Part shown: positions 18,100 through 26,066 of the stretch, piece after piece
Position numbering within the stretch: the stretch's first letter is position 1
Layout: every line of letters starts with the position of its first letter
Assembly (NCBI RefSeq): GCF_011440275.1
Contig: NZ_JAAOIV010000014.1
Coordinates: forward strand, 1-64,000
Direction: 5' to 3'
DNA length: 64,000 nt
Source: Metallococcus carri
Lineage (GTDB): Bacteria > Actinomycetota > Actinomycetes > Actinomycetales > Dermatophilaceae
Made by a program: the position numbers and the translations under genes
Notes under the pieces: model-generated
The model's input: only the letters and a program-made list of their open reading frames with translations
Database searches by the model: none
Told to the model about the DNA's origin: nothing

Positions 18100-18336
18100 A
18101 TGGCCAAGCCCGTTGTGCGTAAGCCCAAGAAGAAGGCCAACCCGCTGAAGGCGGCGAAGGTCGAGAACATCGATTACAAGGACGTTGCGCTGCTGCGCAA
18201 GTTCATCTCCGACCGCGGCAAGATCCGCGCGCGTCGCGTGACCGGCGTCTCCGTGCAGGAGCAGCGCCTGATCGCCACCGCGGTGAAGAACGCCCGCGAG
18301 ATGGCGCTGCTGCCCTACTCCTCGTCCGCTCGCTAA
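18100..18336 (+). CDS. rpsR: 30S ribosomal protein S18, zinc-free type
   Basis: A 78-residue S18, partner of S6. Regions [16 protein letters not shown] and AREMALLPY are classic. The zinc-ligand cysteines of the C+ form are absent: the N-terminal [13 protein letters not shown] stretch has none, and the later GVSVQEQR lacks the usual cysteine. It therefore belongs to the cysteine-free (C-) paralogue class. Start ATG 18100 follows AAAGGAGA. Confidence 0.95.
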   Translation: MAKPVVRKPKKKANPLKAAKVENIDYKDVALLRKFISDRGKIRARRVTGVSVQEQRLIATAVKNAREMALLPYSSSAR

Positions 18337-18422
18337 ACCCCACGAAGTTCTCCGCTCGTCCCTCGCTCCGATACTTCGCGGGGACCCCGGACGGGTGTTC
18401 AGACCAGAAGGACAGATGAATT

Positions 18423-18872
18423 ATGAAGGTCATCCTGACTCACGAGGTTCCGAAGCTCGGCTCCGCCGGTGACGTCTGCGAGGTGAAGGACGGCTACGCG
18501 CGCAACTACCTGCTGCCGCGCAAGCTGGCCACCCCGTGGACCAAGGGCGGACAGAAGATGGTCGACGACATCTCCCGGGCCCGTGCGGCTCGCGCGGTGA
18601 AGTCGCTCGAAGACGCCCAGTCGCTGAAGGGCCGCCTGGAGGGTTCCAAGGTGAACCTGTCGGCGCGCGCCGGCGACTCCGGCCGCCTCTTCGGTGCCGT
18701 CACCACGGCCGAGATCGCCGAGGCGATCCAGCAGTCCGGCGCGGGTGACATCGACCGCCGCACCATCCACATCGGCTCGCCGATCCGCACGCTCGGTGAG
18801 TACGAGGTGTCGGTCCGCCTCCACCCGGAGGTCGAGGCCGCCCTCACCGTGAATGTGGTGCCGTCCAAGTAG
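18423..18872 (+). CDS. rplI: 50S ribosomal protein L9
   Basis: A 149-residue L9 with the N-terminal domain MKVILTHEVPKLG and the signature VKDGYARNYLLPR. A connecting helix and the C-terminal domain (GRLFGAVTTAEIAEAI, RTIHIGSPIRTLGEYEVSVRLHPEV) follow. L9 binds 23S rRNA at the base of the L1 stalk. It is last in the rpsF operon; a strong hairpin follows. Confidence 0.97.
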   Translation: MKVILTHEVPKLGSAGDVCEVKDGYARNYLLPRKLATPWTKGGQKMVDDISRARAARAVKSLEDAQSLKGRLEGSKVNLSARAGDSGRLFGAVTTAEIAEAIQQSGAGDIDRRTIHIGSPIRTLGEYEVSVRLHPEVEAALTVNVVPSK

Positions 18873-18898
18873 GTCACCCCTCGCACGCACGCACGCAC

Positions 18899-18930
18899 GC
18901 CCGCCCGGAACCTCGCGGTTCCGGGCGGGC
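18899..18930 (+). terminator. Intrinsic terminator of the rpsF-ssb-rpsR-rplI operon
   Basis: A perfect 14-bp GC-rich stem (GCCCGCCCGGAACC) with a TCGC loop, 27 bases after the rplI stop. A CGCACG run sits just before it. Confidence 0.85.
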
Positions 18931-18940
18931 GCGCTTGCTA

Positions 18941-19040
18941 CACCCGTAGTAGAGGAATCCGGTCGCTATTGCCACCACCATCGCGACGCGGCCCACGGCA
19001 CCCGTCGTAGAGGAATCCGGTCGCTATTGCCGCCGCCTTC
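18941..19040. repeat. 58-bp tandem repeat with CACCCGTAGTAGAGGA and GGTCGCTATTGCC modules
   Basis: Two units start at 18941 and 18999. Each has CACCCGT(A/C)GTAGAGGA followed by ATCCGGTCGCTATTGCC. A third copy at 39476-39512 carries the second module in inverted orientation relative to the first. Confidence 0.85.
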
Positions 19041-19066
19041 CGTCGCCTTCCGCGACGTGCGCGCGC

Positions 19067-20449
19067 TCAGCCTCCGGTGACCAGCCAGCGGTCGGTGCGA
19101 GCACGCCATACCAGGCCGAGCAGGCGCGCCATCATGAACCACGCGAGCGCCGCCCAGACCACCGCGAGGGCCGCCGCGGCGCCGAGTCCGCCCCCAGCGG
19201 CCCGCACCACCAGCAGCACCGGCAGGTAGGCCGCCAATGCAGCCACCTGCAGCCAGGCGAGCATCACGCTGTCCCCGGCGCCCATCAGCACCCCGTCGAG
19301 GACGAAGACGATTCCGGCGATCGGCTGGGTGAGGGCCAGCACGAGCAACGCGGTGGTGAGCGCGCGCCGCACCCCCGGGTCGGGCGTGAACAGCAGCGGT
19401 AGCACCCAGGCAAGGGCGGCGGTGATCAAGCCGAGCCCGACGCCGGCATACCCGCCCCACCGGGTCATCAAGGTGGTCGCCCGCCGGGCCTCCGCGGCCG
19501 CGCCCGCACCGAGCCCGTGCCCGATGAGCGCTTGCGCCGCGATCGCGAGCGCGTCGAGCGCGAAGGCGAGCAGGTTGAAGACATTCATGGCGACCTGATG
19601 GGCGGCCAGCGCGACTGCGCCGAAGCCGGCCGCGACCCAGGTGGTCGCGAGGAACGCGGCCCGCAGCGCGATGGTGCGGACCAGCAGGGGCGCGCCATTG
19701 CGGGCGGCAGCCAGCACCGATGCCGGATGGAAGCTCAGCCGCGCGCCCTCGTGCCGGGCCCGCCGGATCACCAGGGCCGCGAAGGCCACCGCGACGCCGG
19801 TCTGCGCGATGAGCGTCCCGAGCGCTGAGCCGGCGATGCCGAGCCCGGCCGGGTAGACCAGCAAGTAGTTGAGCGCGCCGTTGACCGCGAAACCGACGGT
19901 GGCCACGAGCAGCGGCGTGCGGGTGTCCCGGAATCCGCGCAACACGCCGGTCGCCGCGGAGATCACCAACAGCGACGGTATGCCGGCCGCGCCGATCCGT
20001 AAGTAGGTCGCGGCCAGGTCCGCGACGATCCCGTCCGCGCCCAGGAGCCGGACGAGCAGGTGGGCGAACAGCGCGACGAGCCCAGCGGTCGGCATACCAA
20101 GGACGAGGGACAGCCACAGACCGTCGACGCCGGCGGCGAGGGCTCGGGCCGGCGACCCCGCACCCAGGGCGCGCGCCACGACGGCGGTGGTCGCGTAGGC
20201 CAGGAAGATGAAGACGCCGGCCGCGGTGAGCAGGACCACCGAGGCAACGCCGAGGGCGGCGAGCGCGTCGGTGCCCAGATGGCCGACGATCGCACTGTCG
20301 GCGAGCAGGAACAGCGGCTCGGCGACCAGCGTCAAGAAGGCGGGCACCGCGAGCCGGAGGACGGCAGCCGGTGTGACCGCTGAGGCGGTTGTGACCTGGG
20401 ACACGCTCCATCTGGCCACTGACCGGATCGGAGGTTCCCTCAGGTCCAT
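19067..20449 (-). CDS. MATE-family efflux transporter (DinF-like)
   Basis: A 460-residue multidrug and toxin extrusion transporter with about twelve membrane helices in two related halves. Family hallmarks include LAVPAFLTLVAEPLFLLADSA near the start and TDALAALGVAS. Such pumps export drugs or metabolites using sodium or proton gradients; the substrate is unknown. ATG 20449 is preferred over a more upstream start because hydrophobic sequence begins ~30 residues later and the longer tail has no conservation signs. It interrupts the rplI-dnaB order seen in mycobacteria. Confidence 0.9.
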   Translation of the reverse strand: MDLREPPIRSVARWSVSQVTTASAVTPAAVLRLAVPAFLTLVAEPLFLLADSAIVGHLGTDALAALGVASVVLLTAAGVFIFLAYATTAVVARALGAGSPARALAAGVDGLWLSLVLGMPTAGLVALFAHLLVRLLGADGIVADLAATYLRIGAAGIPSLLVISAATGVLRGFRDTRTPLLVATVGFAVNGALNYLLVYPAGLGIAGSALGTLIAQTGVAVAFAALVIRRARHEGARLSFHPASVLAAARNGAPLLVRTIALRAAFLATTWVAAGFGAVALAAHQVAMNVFNLLAFALDALAIAAQALIGHGLGAGAAAEARRATTLMTRWGGYAGVGLGLITAALAWVLPLLFTPDPGVRRALTTALLVLALTQPIAGIVFVLDGVLMGAGDSVMLAWLQVAALAAYLPVLLVVRAAGGGLGAAAALAVVWAALAWFMMARLLGLVWRARTDRWLVTGG

Positions 20450-20803
20450 TATCTGGACGACTGAGGTCTCAGAATATGAGCACTGAGGCAGGCTCACCGT
20501 TGCATTCTGCAAGAGCTGTTGCCGGTTCCAGCGAGCCGCGGAATGGCGGGAAATATCACGAACAGGTCACGGAAGGTCACGACCGCCGAGCGCAGTGACC
20601 TTCTCGTGACATCGCGGGTGACACAGGCGAGCCGGTGAGAAATTTGCCGAACCGGTTAGGCGAATTGGCCCACGCCGGGCAACCTAGACGGGCGCACGGA
20701 GGGTCGGGGGGCCGAAGAGCGTCGGCCGAGCGGGCTTCCCAGAAATCTCTGGTGATCCCGCGCGGCTGGAGTCAGCAAATCGTCAAGCCGCCGAAGGGTC
20801 CTG
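20450..20803 (+). promoter_or_regulatory. Upstream region of NlpC/P60 gene with GTCAC/GTGAC repeats
   Basis: This 354-base gap holds GTCAC direct repeats at 20566 and 20576, then GTGAC (opposite strand) at 20595, 20606 and 20618. The spacing of 10-12 bases resembles MtrA-type boxes known before peptidoglycan hydrolase genes in mycobacteria. The rest is a long GC-rich leader; a c-di-AMP riboswitch could not be recognised. No gene is seen. Confidence 0.45.
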
Positions 20804-21547
20804 ATGGGTTCCTACCAGCCCCGCCATCTCAAGCACGAGCCGAGCGTTTTCGGTTCTAAGGCCGCTCGCCGCGGTCTGATCGCCGCCGCTACCGCGGCCG
20901 TGGTGATCCCCACCGCTTCTGAGGCCGCCTCCGCGGCCCCGGTCCCGACCGCCGCTGCGGTCAAGACCTCCCCGTCCCATGTGGTCGTCGTTCGCTACGG
21001 CCAGACCGGCTACTACGTGCGCGTCGTCCAGCAGCGCGTTGGCGGCCTCGCCGTCGACGGCTCGTTCGGTCCGCGCACCCTTGCTGCGGTCAAGCGCTTC
21101 CAGCGTGCGCACGGTCTCGTCCAGGACGGCATCGTCGGTCCGCTGACCTGGCGCGCCCTCGGTGGCCAGCCGGGTTACCGCAGCGGCAGCACCGCTCCGG
21201 TGAGCCGGTCCGGCTCGGGCAGCTCGGCGATCGTCTCGATCGCCAAGCAGTACCAGGGCGTTCCGTACGTCTGGGGCGGTTCGACCCCGGCCGGCTTCGA
21301 CTGCTCCGGCTTCACCTCCTATGTCTACAAGCGCGCCGGCATCTACATCCCGCGCACTGCGTCCGCGCAGCAGCGTTATGTGCGCCGCGTGAGCTCGCCG
21401 GTGCCGGGCGACCTGGTGTTCTCGGGCTTCCCCGCCTACCACGTGGCCATCTACGTCGGTGGTGGCATGCAGATCGCGGCGTCCAAGCCGGGCACCTCGA
21501 TCGCGATCAAGCAGATCTGGGGTTACAAGACCTACGGTCGCGCCTGA
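20804..21547 (+). CDS. Secreted NlpC/P60 peptidase with peptidoglycan-binding domain
   Basis: A 247-residue cell-wall hydrolase. An N-terminal twin-basic stretch and hydrophobic region (ARRGLIAAATAAVVIP) act as export signal. One PG_binding_1 domain lies at about residues 64-125 (VDGSFGPRTLAAVKRFQ). The NlpC/P60 domain has the catalytic cysteine in FDCSG (C167) and histidine in AYHVAIY (H213). It should cut D-Glu-DAP-type stem peptide bonds. MtrA-like repeats precede it and a strong terminator follows, so it is probably a single-gene unit. The ribosome binding site is weak. Confidence 0.9.
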   Translation: MGSYQPRHLKHEPSVFGSKAARRGLIAAATAAVVIPTASEAASAAPVPTAAAVKTSPSHVVVVRYGQTGYYVRVVQQRVGGLAVDGSFGPRTLAAVKRFQRAHGLVQDGIVGPLTWRALGGQPGYRSGSTAPVSRSGSGSSAIVSIAKQYQGVPYVWGGSTPAGFDCSGFTSYVYKRAGIYIPRTASAQQRYVRRVSSPVPGDLVFSGFPAYHVAIYVGGGMQIAASKPGTSIAIKQIWGYKTYGRA

Positions 21548-21566
21548 TCGCTTCCCGCTTCAATCT

Positions 21567-21599
21567 CGGCCCCGTCCACCGTTTCGGTGGACGGGGCCG
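21567..21599 (+). terminator. Intrinsic terminator after NlpC/P60 gene
   Basis: A perfect 15-bp stem CGGCCCCGTCCACCG with its complement and a 3-base TTT loop, 20 bases after the stop. Confidence 0.85.
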
Positions 21600-21989
21600 C
21601 TGCTTTGCGGTGCGCTTTGCTGGCGAAGCCACCGGGGCGGCCGGTGTCCTGTCGCTCGTGATGGGCCGGCCAACCGACGTGGACGGCAGCCAACCGACGC
21701 GGCGGCTGCGTCGTCTGGAGCGCCGCACAAGCATCGCCCGTCGGGCCCCGCAGGACCCTCGGCAGGGCCGCGACCTGCGGTTTCGGCATACAGCGCAGTG
21801 CGAGCGGGCGCGGGCAGCCCTGGATCGGCTCGACCGGATATCTCAGATCGCGAGATAACTACAAAAAAAAGACGCTTCGGCGTGTCGTTCGAAAGCCTCT
21901 GGCCGGCTGGGTGGTACAAGGCCCGCATTTTCGTTGGAATGACGCTGATCCACCCTCAGGGGTCCCTTCGACCCCAGAAAACGGCGTTA
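21600..21989. other. Non-coding stretch before the second NlpC/P60 gene
   Basis: About 390 bases without a credible gene. It includes an A-run at 21859-21867 and ends at the GTCACA boxes. Short open frames here lack start signals and family resemblance. Confidence 0.5.
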
Positions 21990-22019
21990 GTCACATAAGT
22001 CACACGAGTCACACAGTCA
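21990..22019 (+). promoter_or_regulatory. GTCACA direct repeats, MtrA-box-like
   Basis: GTCACA occurs at 21990, 21999 and 22008 with exact 9-bp spacing, followed by a partial fourth (GTCA at 22016). Direct repeats of a GTCACA-type 9-mer are the described binding pattern of the mycobacterial response regulator MtrA, which controls wall hydrolases. They lie ~200 bases before the second NlpC/P60 gene. Confidence 0.6.
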
Positions 22020-22212
22020 ACGACCGACGCGCGTGTTTCAGAAGTTTCAGGTACCACACAGGTGTGACACCCGGCATAGTCGTCGCGGCCACGTCCGCCG
22101 CGGGGGAGCAGTGGGCGCTAGTGATCTCGAGCTTGGGGAAGAGTGCGAGGTCCGGCCGAGCAGTGCCTGCGCTCCCTCCGTGCGTGGGTCCGACCGTCCA
22201 GCGAGAGGCCTC

Positions 22213-23316
22213 ATGACTACGACAGCCCCTCGGCACGCAAAAGCGCGCCCGGGAATCGCCGCCAAGTTCACGCCCGCCCTCACAACCCGCAAGACCCTCA
22301 TCCTCGGTGGCGCCGCGCTCAGCGTGCCGGCGACCGCCGTGAGCGCCGCGATCGCGGCACCGGCCGACGCCGCCGTCGGCGCCGCCCAGGCCGCCACCGT
22401 GCCGGCCACCCCGCACCTCGCGACGACCATCACCACCAATGTCGTGTGGCTGCGGTATGGCGACACCGGTTCGCTGGTGAGCATTGCCCAGCAGCGACTC
22501 GGTGGCCTGGAGGTCGACGGTTCGTTCGGTCCGGCGACCCTCGCCCGGGTGAAGTCCTTCCAGGCCGCACACGGGTTGTATGTCGACGGCCTGATCGGCC
22601 CCAACACCTGGAATGCCCTCGGCGGATTCCCCAGCACGACGCCGACGCCCACCCCGCCGCCGACGGGCTCGTGCACGGTGACCGTGCTGCGCTATGGGTC
22701 CACCGGCTCGCTGGTGTCGACGGCACAGCAGCGGCTCGGCGGCCTGGTGGTTGACGGGTCCTTCGGCCCGGCGACCCTCGCCCGGGTGAAGTCCTACCAG
22801 TCGGCCCACGGCCTGACCGTGACCGGCGCCGTGGACGCGGCGACCTGGGCCAAGCTCGGGGGCTTCCCGTGCAATGGCACCACCCCGCCTCCGGCGCCGA
22901 CCCCGCCGCCGACACCGACCCCGCCGCCCACACCGACGCCTCCGCCGGCGCCGACCCCGCCGCCGCCCACTCAGAGCAAGCAAGACCTCGCGGTGTCGAT
23001 CGCCAAGCAGTACCTCGGCGTGCCCTATGTGTGGGGTGGCGCGAGCCCGTCCGGCTTCGACTGCTCGGGCCTGACGCAGTACGTCTACGCCAAGGCCGGT
23101 ATGACGATCCCGCGCACCGCGTCGATGCAGCAGGCGGCGCTGCCGCGCACGTCCAACCCGGTGCCGGGTGACCTGGTCTTCTTCGGCTTCCCGGCCTACC
23201 ACGTGGGCATCTACCTGGGGAACAACCAGATGATCGCCTCGCCGTACCCGGGTGCCGTGACCCGCATCCAGCCCATCTACAACACCCCGGCCGGTTACGG
23301 CCACTACGCCGGCTGA
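22213..23316 (+). CDS. Secreted NlpC/P60 peptidase with two peptidoglycan-binding domains
   Basis: A 367-residue wall hydrolase. After a basic N-terminus and an Ala-rich signal region come two PG_binding_1 domains (about 70-135 and 155-220). A Pro/Thr linker of PPTPTPPP repeats follows, then an NlpC/P60 domain with C284 (FDCSG) and H330 (AYHVGIY). The two binding domains are near copies of each other and of those in the next gene. ATG 22213 starts the export signal. Its TGA overlaps the next ATG by one base. MtrA-like boxes lie upstream. Confidence 0.92.
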   Translation: MTTTAPRHAKARPGIAAKFTPALTTRKTLILGGAALSVPATAVSAAIAAPADAAVGAAQAATVPATPHLATTITTNVVWLRYGDTGSLVSIAQQRLGGLEVDGSFGPATLARVKSFQAAHGLYVDGLIGPNTWNALGGFPSTTPTPTPPPTGSCTVTVLRYGSTGSLVSTAQQRLGGLVVDGSFGPATLARVKSYQSAHGLTVTGAVDAATWAKLGGFPCNGTTPPPAPTPPPTPTPPPTPTPPPAPTPPPPTQSKQDLAVSIAKQYLGVPYVWGGASPSGFDCSGLTQYVYAKAGMTIPRTASMQQAALPRTSNPVPGDLVFFGFPAYHVGIYLGNNQMIASPYPGAVTRIQPIYNTPAGYGHYAG

Positions 23317-24512
23317 TGGGCGCGGTGACGACGCCGGCTCCCCGGCACGCGAAGTCCCGGCCGTCGGCTCTTGCCGGCGTGGCCCCGTATGTCGCCCCGC
23401 GTCGCCTGGCGGCCGCGGGTGCGGCAGCCGGCATCCCCACGGTCGCCGTCGTGGCGCCCGCGGGTGCCACCGCGGGTCCGACCGCTCAGTGGACCGCCGC
23501 CCCGCAGGCGGTGGCCCCGAGCGCCGCGCCAGCGGTCAAGACGGCCACGACAGCTAATGTCGTGTGGCTGCGGTATGGCGACACCGGCTCGCTGGTGCGC
23601 ACAGCGCAGCAGCGGCTCGGTGGTTTGGTGGTCGACGGTTCGTTCGGTCCGGCAACGCTGGCCCGGGTGAAGTCCTTCCAGGCCGCGCACGGGCTGTATG
23701 TCGACGGCCTGATCGGGCCGAACACCTGGGATGCCCTGGGCGGCTTCCCCACCGTGACGCCGCCGCCCACCGGCTCGTGCACGGTGACCGTGTTGCGATA
23801 CGGCTCGACCGGTTCGCTGGTCTCGACCGCACAGCAGCGCCTGGGCGGTCTGGCGGTGGACGGTTCGTTCGGCCCGGCGACCCTGACCCGGGTGAAGTCC
23901 TACCAGTCGGCTCACGGCCTCGCCGTGACCGGAGCGGTGGACTCGGCCACCTGGACCTCGCTCGGTGGTTTCCCGTGCAACACCGGCGGCGGCAGCACGC
24001 CTGCCCCGCCGCCACCCACGCCCACCCCGCCGCCGGCGCCGGACCCGGTCGGCAACCCGAATGCGGCATACAAGCTGCCGTGGAGCAAGGGCGCGAGCTA
24101 CCGGATCAGTCAGGGACCGAACGGGACCTACTCGCACAACTCGGTGTGGAACGACAATGCGGTGGACGTGTCGATGCCGATCGGCACCCCGGTGCTGGCG
24201 GCGCGCGGCGGCGTGGTGAAGTCGACCGGCTACACCTCGGCCGGCGGCGGCAACTACGTGCTGATCCAGGACGCCTCGGGCCTGTGCCAGGTGTATTTCC
24301 ACCTGTCGTCCTATTCGGTCGTGCCGGGTCAGGCGGTCGCGCAGGGTCAGCGGGTCGCGGCGTCCGGGAACTCGGGTAATAGCTCCGGGCCGCACCTGCA
24401 CTTCGACCTGCTCAAGTGCTCGTCGTGGTACAGCGCGGCGACCATGCCGACGGTGGAGCGCGGCACGAGCTATCCCTCCGGCACGGTGATCACCAGCCAG
24501 AACGGCGGCTGA
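23316..24512 (+). CDS. Secreted M23 (LytM-type) peptidase with two peptidoglycan-binding domains
   Basis: A 398-residue secreted protein translationally coupled to the preceding gene (TGATG). Its first ~230 residues are a close copy of the neighbour: signal region, then two PG_binding_1 domains. The C-terminal domain is instead a zinc peptidase M23: SHNSVWNDNAVDVSMP with the ligand aspartate, QVYFHLSSY with a histidine, and GPHLHFDL with the HxH motif. The usual HxxxD first ligand is not standard here (Asp stands at that position); an upstream His in YSHNS may take the role. It probably cuts peptide cross-links. Confidence 0.88.
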   Translation: MGAVTTPAPRHAKSRPSALAGVAPYVAPRRLAAAGAAAGIPTVAVVAPAGATAGPTAQWTAAPQAVAPSAAPAVKTATTANVVWLRYGDTGSLVRTAQQRLGGLVVDGSFGPATLARVKSFQAAHGLYVDGLIGPNTWDALGGFPTVTPPPTGSCTVTVLRYGSTGSLVSTAQQRLGGLAVDGSFGPATLTRVKSYQSAHGLAVTGAVDSATWTSLGGFPCNTGGGSTPAPPPPTPTPPPAPDPVGNPNAAYKLPWSKGASYRISQGPNGTYSHNSVWNDNAVDVSMPIGTPVLAARGGVVKSTGYTSAGGGNYVLIQDASGLCQVYFHLSSYSVVPGQAVAQGQRVAASGNSGNSSGPHLHFDLLKCSSWYSAATMPTVERGTSYPSGTVITSQNGG

Positions 24513-24530
24513 AGCCGGTCTGTCGCGTCG

Positions 24531-24557
24531 GCGGCCCTCTCGTTGTCGAGGGGGCCG
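24531..24557 (+). terminator. Hairpin after the M23 peptidase gene
   Basis: GCGGCC-CTC pairs with GAGGGGGCCGC and TTT follows. One imperfection in the stem. Confidence 0.55.
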
Positions 24558-24585
24558 CTTTCGGTGCCCGTGAGAGGCTCTCGTC

Positions 24586-25857
24586 GTGTCGCCTCACCGC
24601 CTGCTCGTGCTCGCCGGGCAGGTGCTGCTCACCGGGGTGCTGGCCGGCTGCGCCGGCGCAGCGCTCACCGTCCTGCTGCAGGCCGTCGAGCACCTGCTCT
24701 TCGGATATGCGTCGGGCACCTTCGGGCATGCGGTTGCGACCGCTCCGGTATGGCGGCGCCTGCTCGCGCCGACCCTGGGTGGCGCGCTCGCGGGCGCCGG
24801 GTGGTGGTGGCTGCGCCGACGGTATGCCGTGCCGAGCGTGCGGTCGTTGGCGGCCGGTGGCGTCAGTGGCCGTTCGGCCGGGGTGGCCGCCGCCGACGGT
24901 GTCCTGCAGGTCCTCGCGGTCGGTTCGGGCGCCTCGGTGGGGCGTGAGGGCGCGCCGCGTCAGCTGGCGGCGGGGTTGGCCGGCTGGGTGCTGCGGGCCG
25001 GGGGCTCCCGGCATACGGTCCTGGTCGCGGCGGCCGCGGGAGGTGGGCTCGCCGCGGTCTATACGACGCCGGTCGCGGGCGCGATCTTCGCGATGGAGCT
25101 GGTGCTGCGGCGCTGGCGGTGGCGGTGGGCTCTGGTGGCGCTCGCGGTGTCGGTCATCGCGACGCTGACGGCCTGGCCGGTGACCCGCGACGAGGTGACC
25201 TATGACTGGCCCCGGGTGACGCTTTCGTGGTGGGCGCTCGCGGGCGTCCCGGTGGCGGTGATGGTCGGGGTGGTTGTGGGGCCGGCGCTGCGTGTCCTCG
25301 CGGACCGGGCGATGGTCGCGGCGCGGCGACCGGTGCCGTCGTGGCGGCTGCCGGTGCTGCTGGGGTTGGTCGGTCTGCTGCTCGGTGTGGTGACGCTGGG
25401 CTTGCCGGCGGTGGCAGGCAATGGCAAGGCGATCGTGCAGGCGGTGCTCGCCGGACAGGCGTCGCTGCTGATGCTGGCCGGGCTGGCGGTCGCCAAGCCG
25501 GTGATGACGCTGGCGTACTTGCGCGGCGGGGCGACCGGTGGGTTGTTGACGCCGTCGCTGGCCGTCGGAGCGGCGTGTGGTGGTGCCCTCGCGGCGCTCG
25601 CGGGGGCATTCTCGGCGGGCTCCCCCTCGGCAGGCGCCTCCTCGGCGGTGGCGGTGTGGGCGATGCTGACCGGTGCGGCGGTACTGGCCGCGTGTGAGCG
25701 GGCGCCATGGTTCGCGGCAGCCTTCGCGGTGGAGTTGACCCGGCCGGCGTGGTGGGTGGCGGTGCTGTTGGTGCTGGTGTGTATCGGGGTGGGAATCGGG
25801 ACTGGAATCGGCCGCGGGAGTGCCCGGCGTCTCGGCATACGGACATGCGGCAGGTGA
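24586..25857 (+). CDS. ClC-type chloride channel/transporter
   Basis: A 423-residue ClC family protein with about ten or more membrane helices. The anion-selectivity motifs are GSGASVGREGAP (GREGP type, residues ~109-120) and GGATGGLLTPSLAVGA (G-x-F/L-x-P type, residues ~307-322). The gating glutamate of the GREGP motif is present. Whether it is a channel or a Cl-/H+ exchanger cannot be told by eye. GTG start 24586. It separates the wall-hydrolase genes from dnaB. Confidence 0.92.
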   Translation: MSPHRLLVLAGQVLLTGVLAGCAGAALTVLLQAVEHLLFGYASGTFGHAVATAPVWRRLLAPTLGGALAGAGWWWLRRRYAVPSVRSLAAGGVSGRSAGVAAADGVLQVLAVGSGASVGREGAPRQLAAGLAGWVLRAGGSRHTVLVAAAAGGGLAAVYTTPVAGAIFAMELVLRRWRWRWALVALAVSVIATLTAWPVTRDEVTYDWPRVTLSWWALAGVPVAVMVGVVVGPALRVLADRAMVAARRPVPSWRLPVLLGLVGLLLGVVTLGLPAVAGNGKAIVQAVLAGQASLLMLAGLAVAKPVMTLAYLRGGATGGLLTPSLAVGAACGGALAALAGAFSAGSPSAGASSAVAVWAMLTGAAVLAACERAPWFAAAFAVELTRPAWWVAVLLVLVCIGVGIGTGIGRGSARRLGIRTCGR

Positions 25858-25889
25858 CCCGAAATTCACTGTTTGTGCAGGTCAGCGGG

Positions 25890-25978
25890 TTGTGCACAGT
25901 TCTCCACAGGGCTTATCCACAAGGGTTCCCTGGGTCTTTGCCGGTTTTCCCCAGGCCTGTGAAAAGTCCTGTGGAAAA
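25890..25978. promoter_or_regulatory. Cluster of DnaA-box-like 9-mers upstream of dnaB
   Basis: Within 90 bases lie TTGTGCACA (25890), TTCTCCACA (25900), a perfect TTATCCACA (25913) and TTTTCCCCA (25945). On the minus strand are CTTTTCACA (25958-25966) and TTTTCCACA (25970-25978). The region is more AT-rich than its surroundings. It ends ~90 bases before the dnaB start. Confidence 0.65.
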
Positions 25979-26066
25979 CCGTGTTTGCCGTGTGGTCGAT
26001 CGCGCACCTAGCGTGCGTCCGCGGAGTCTGTCGGTGCCGAGTGCTGCACTGGTGCGGACGTGACTG

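Noticed and set aside
20620-20803. c-di-AMP (ydaO) riboswitch before an NlpC/P60 gene
   Set aside because: GCCGAACCGG resembles one small part of the motif, but the other conserved stretches are not found.
25858-26066. Chromosomal origin of replication
   Set aside because: DnaA-box-like words are present, but dnaA, dnaN and an AT-rich unwinding element are not; this is recorded as a DnaA-box cluster only.
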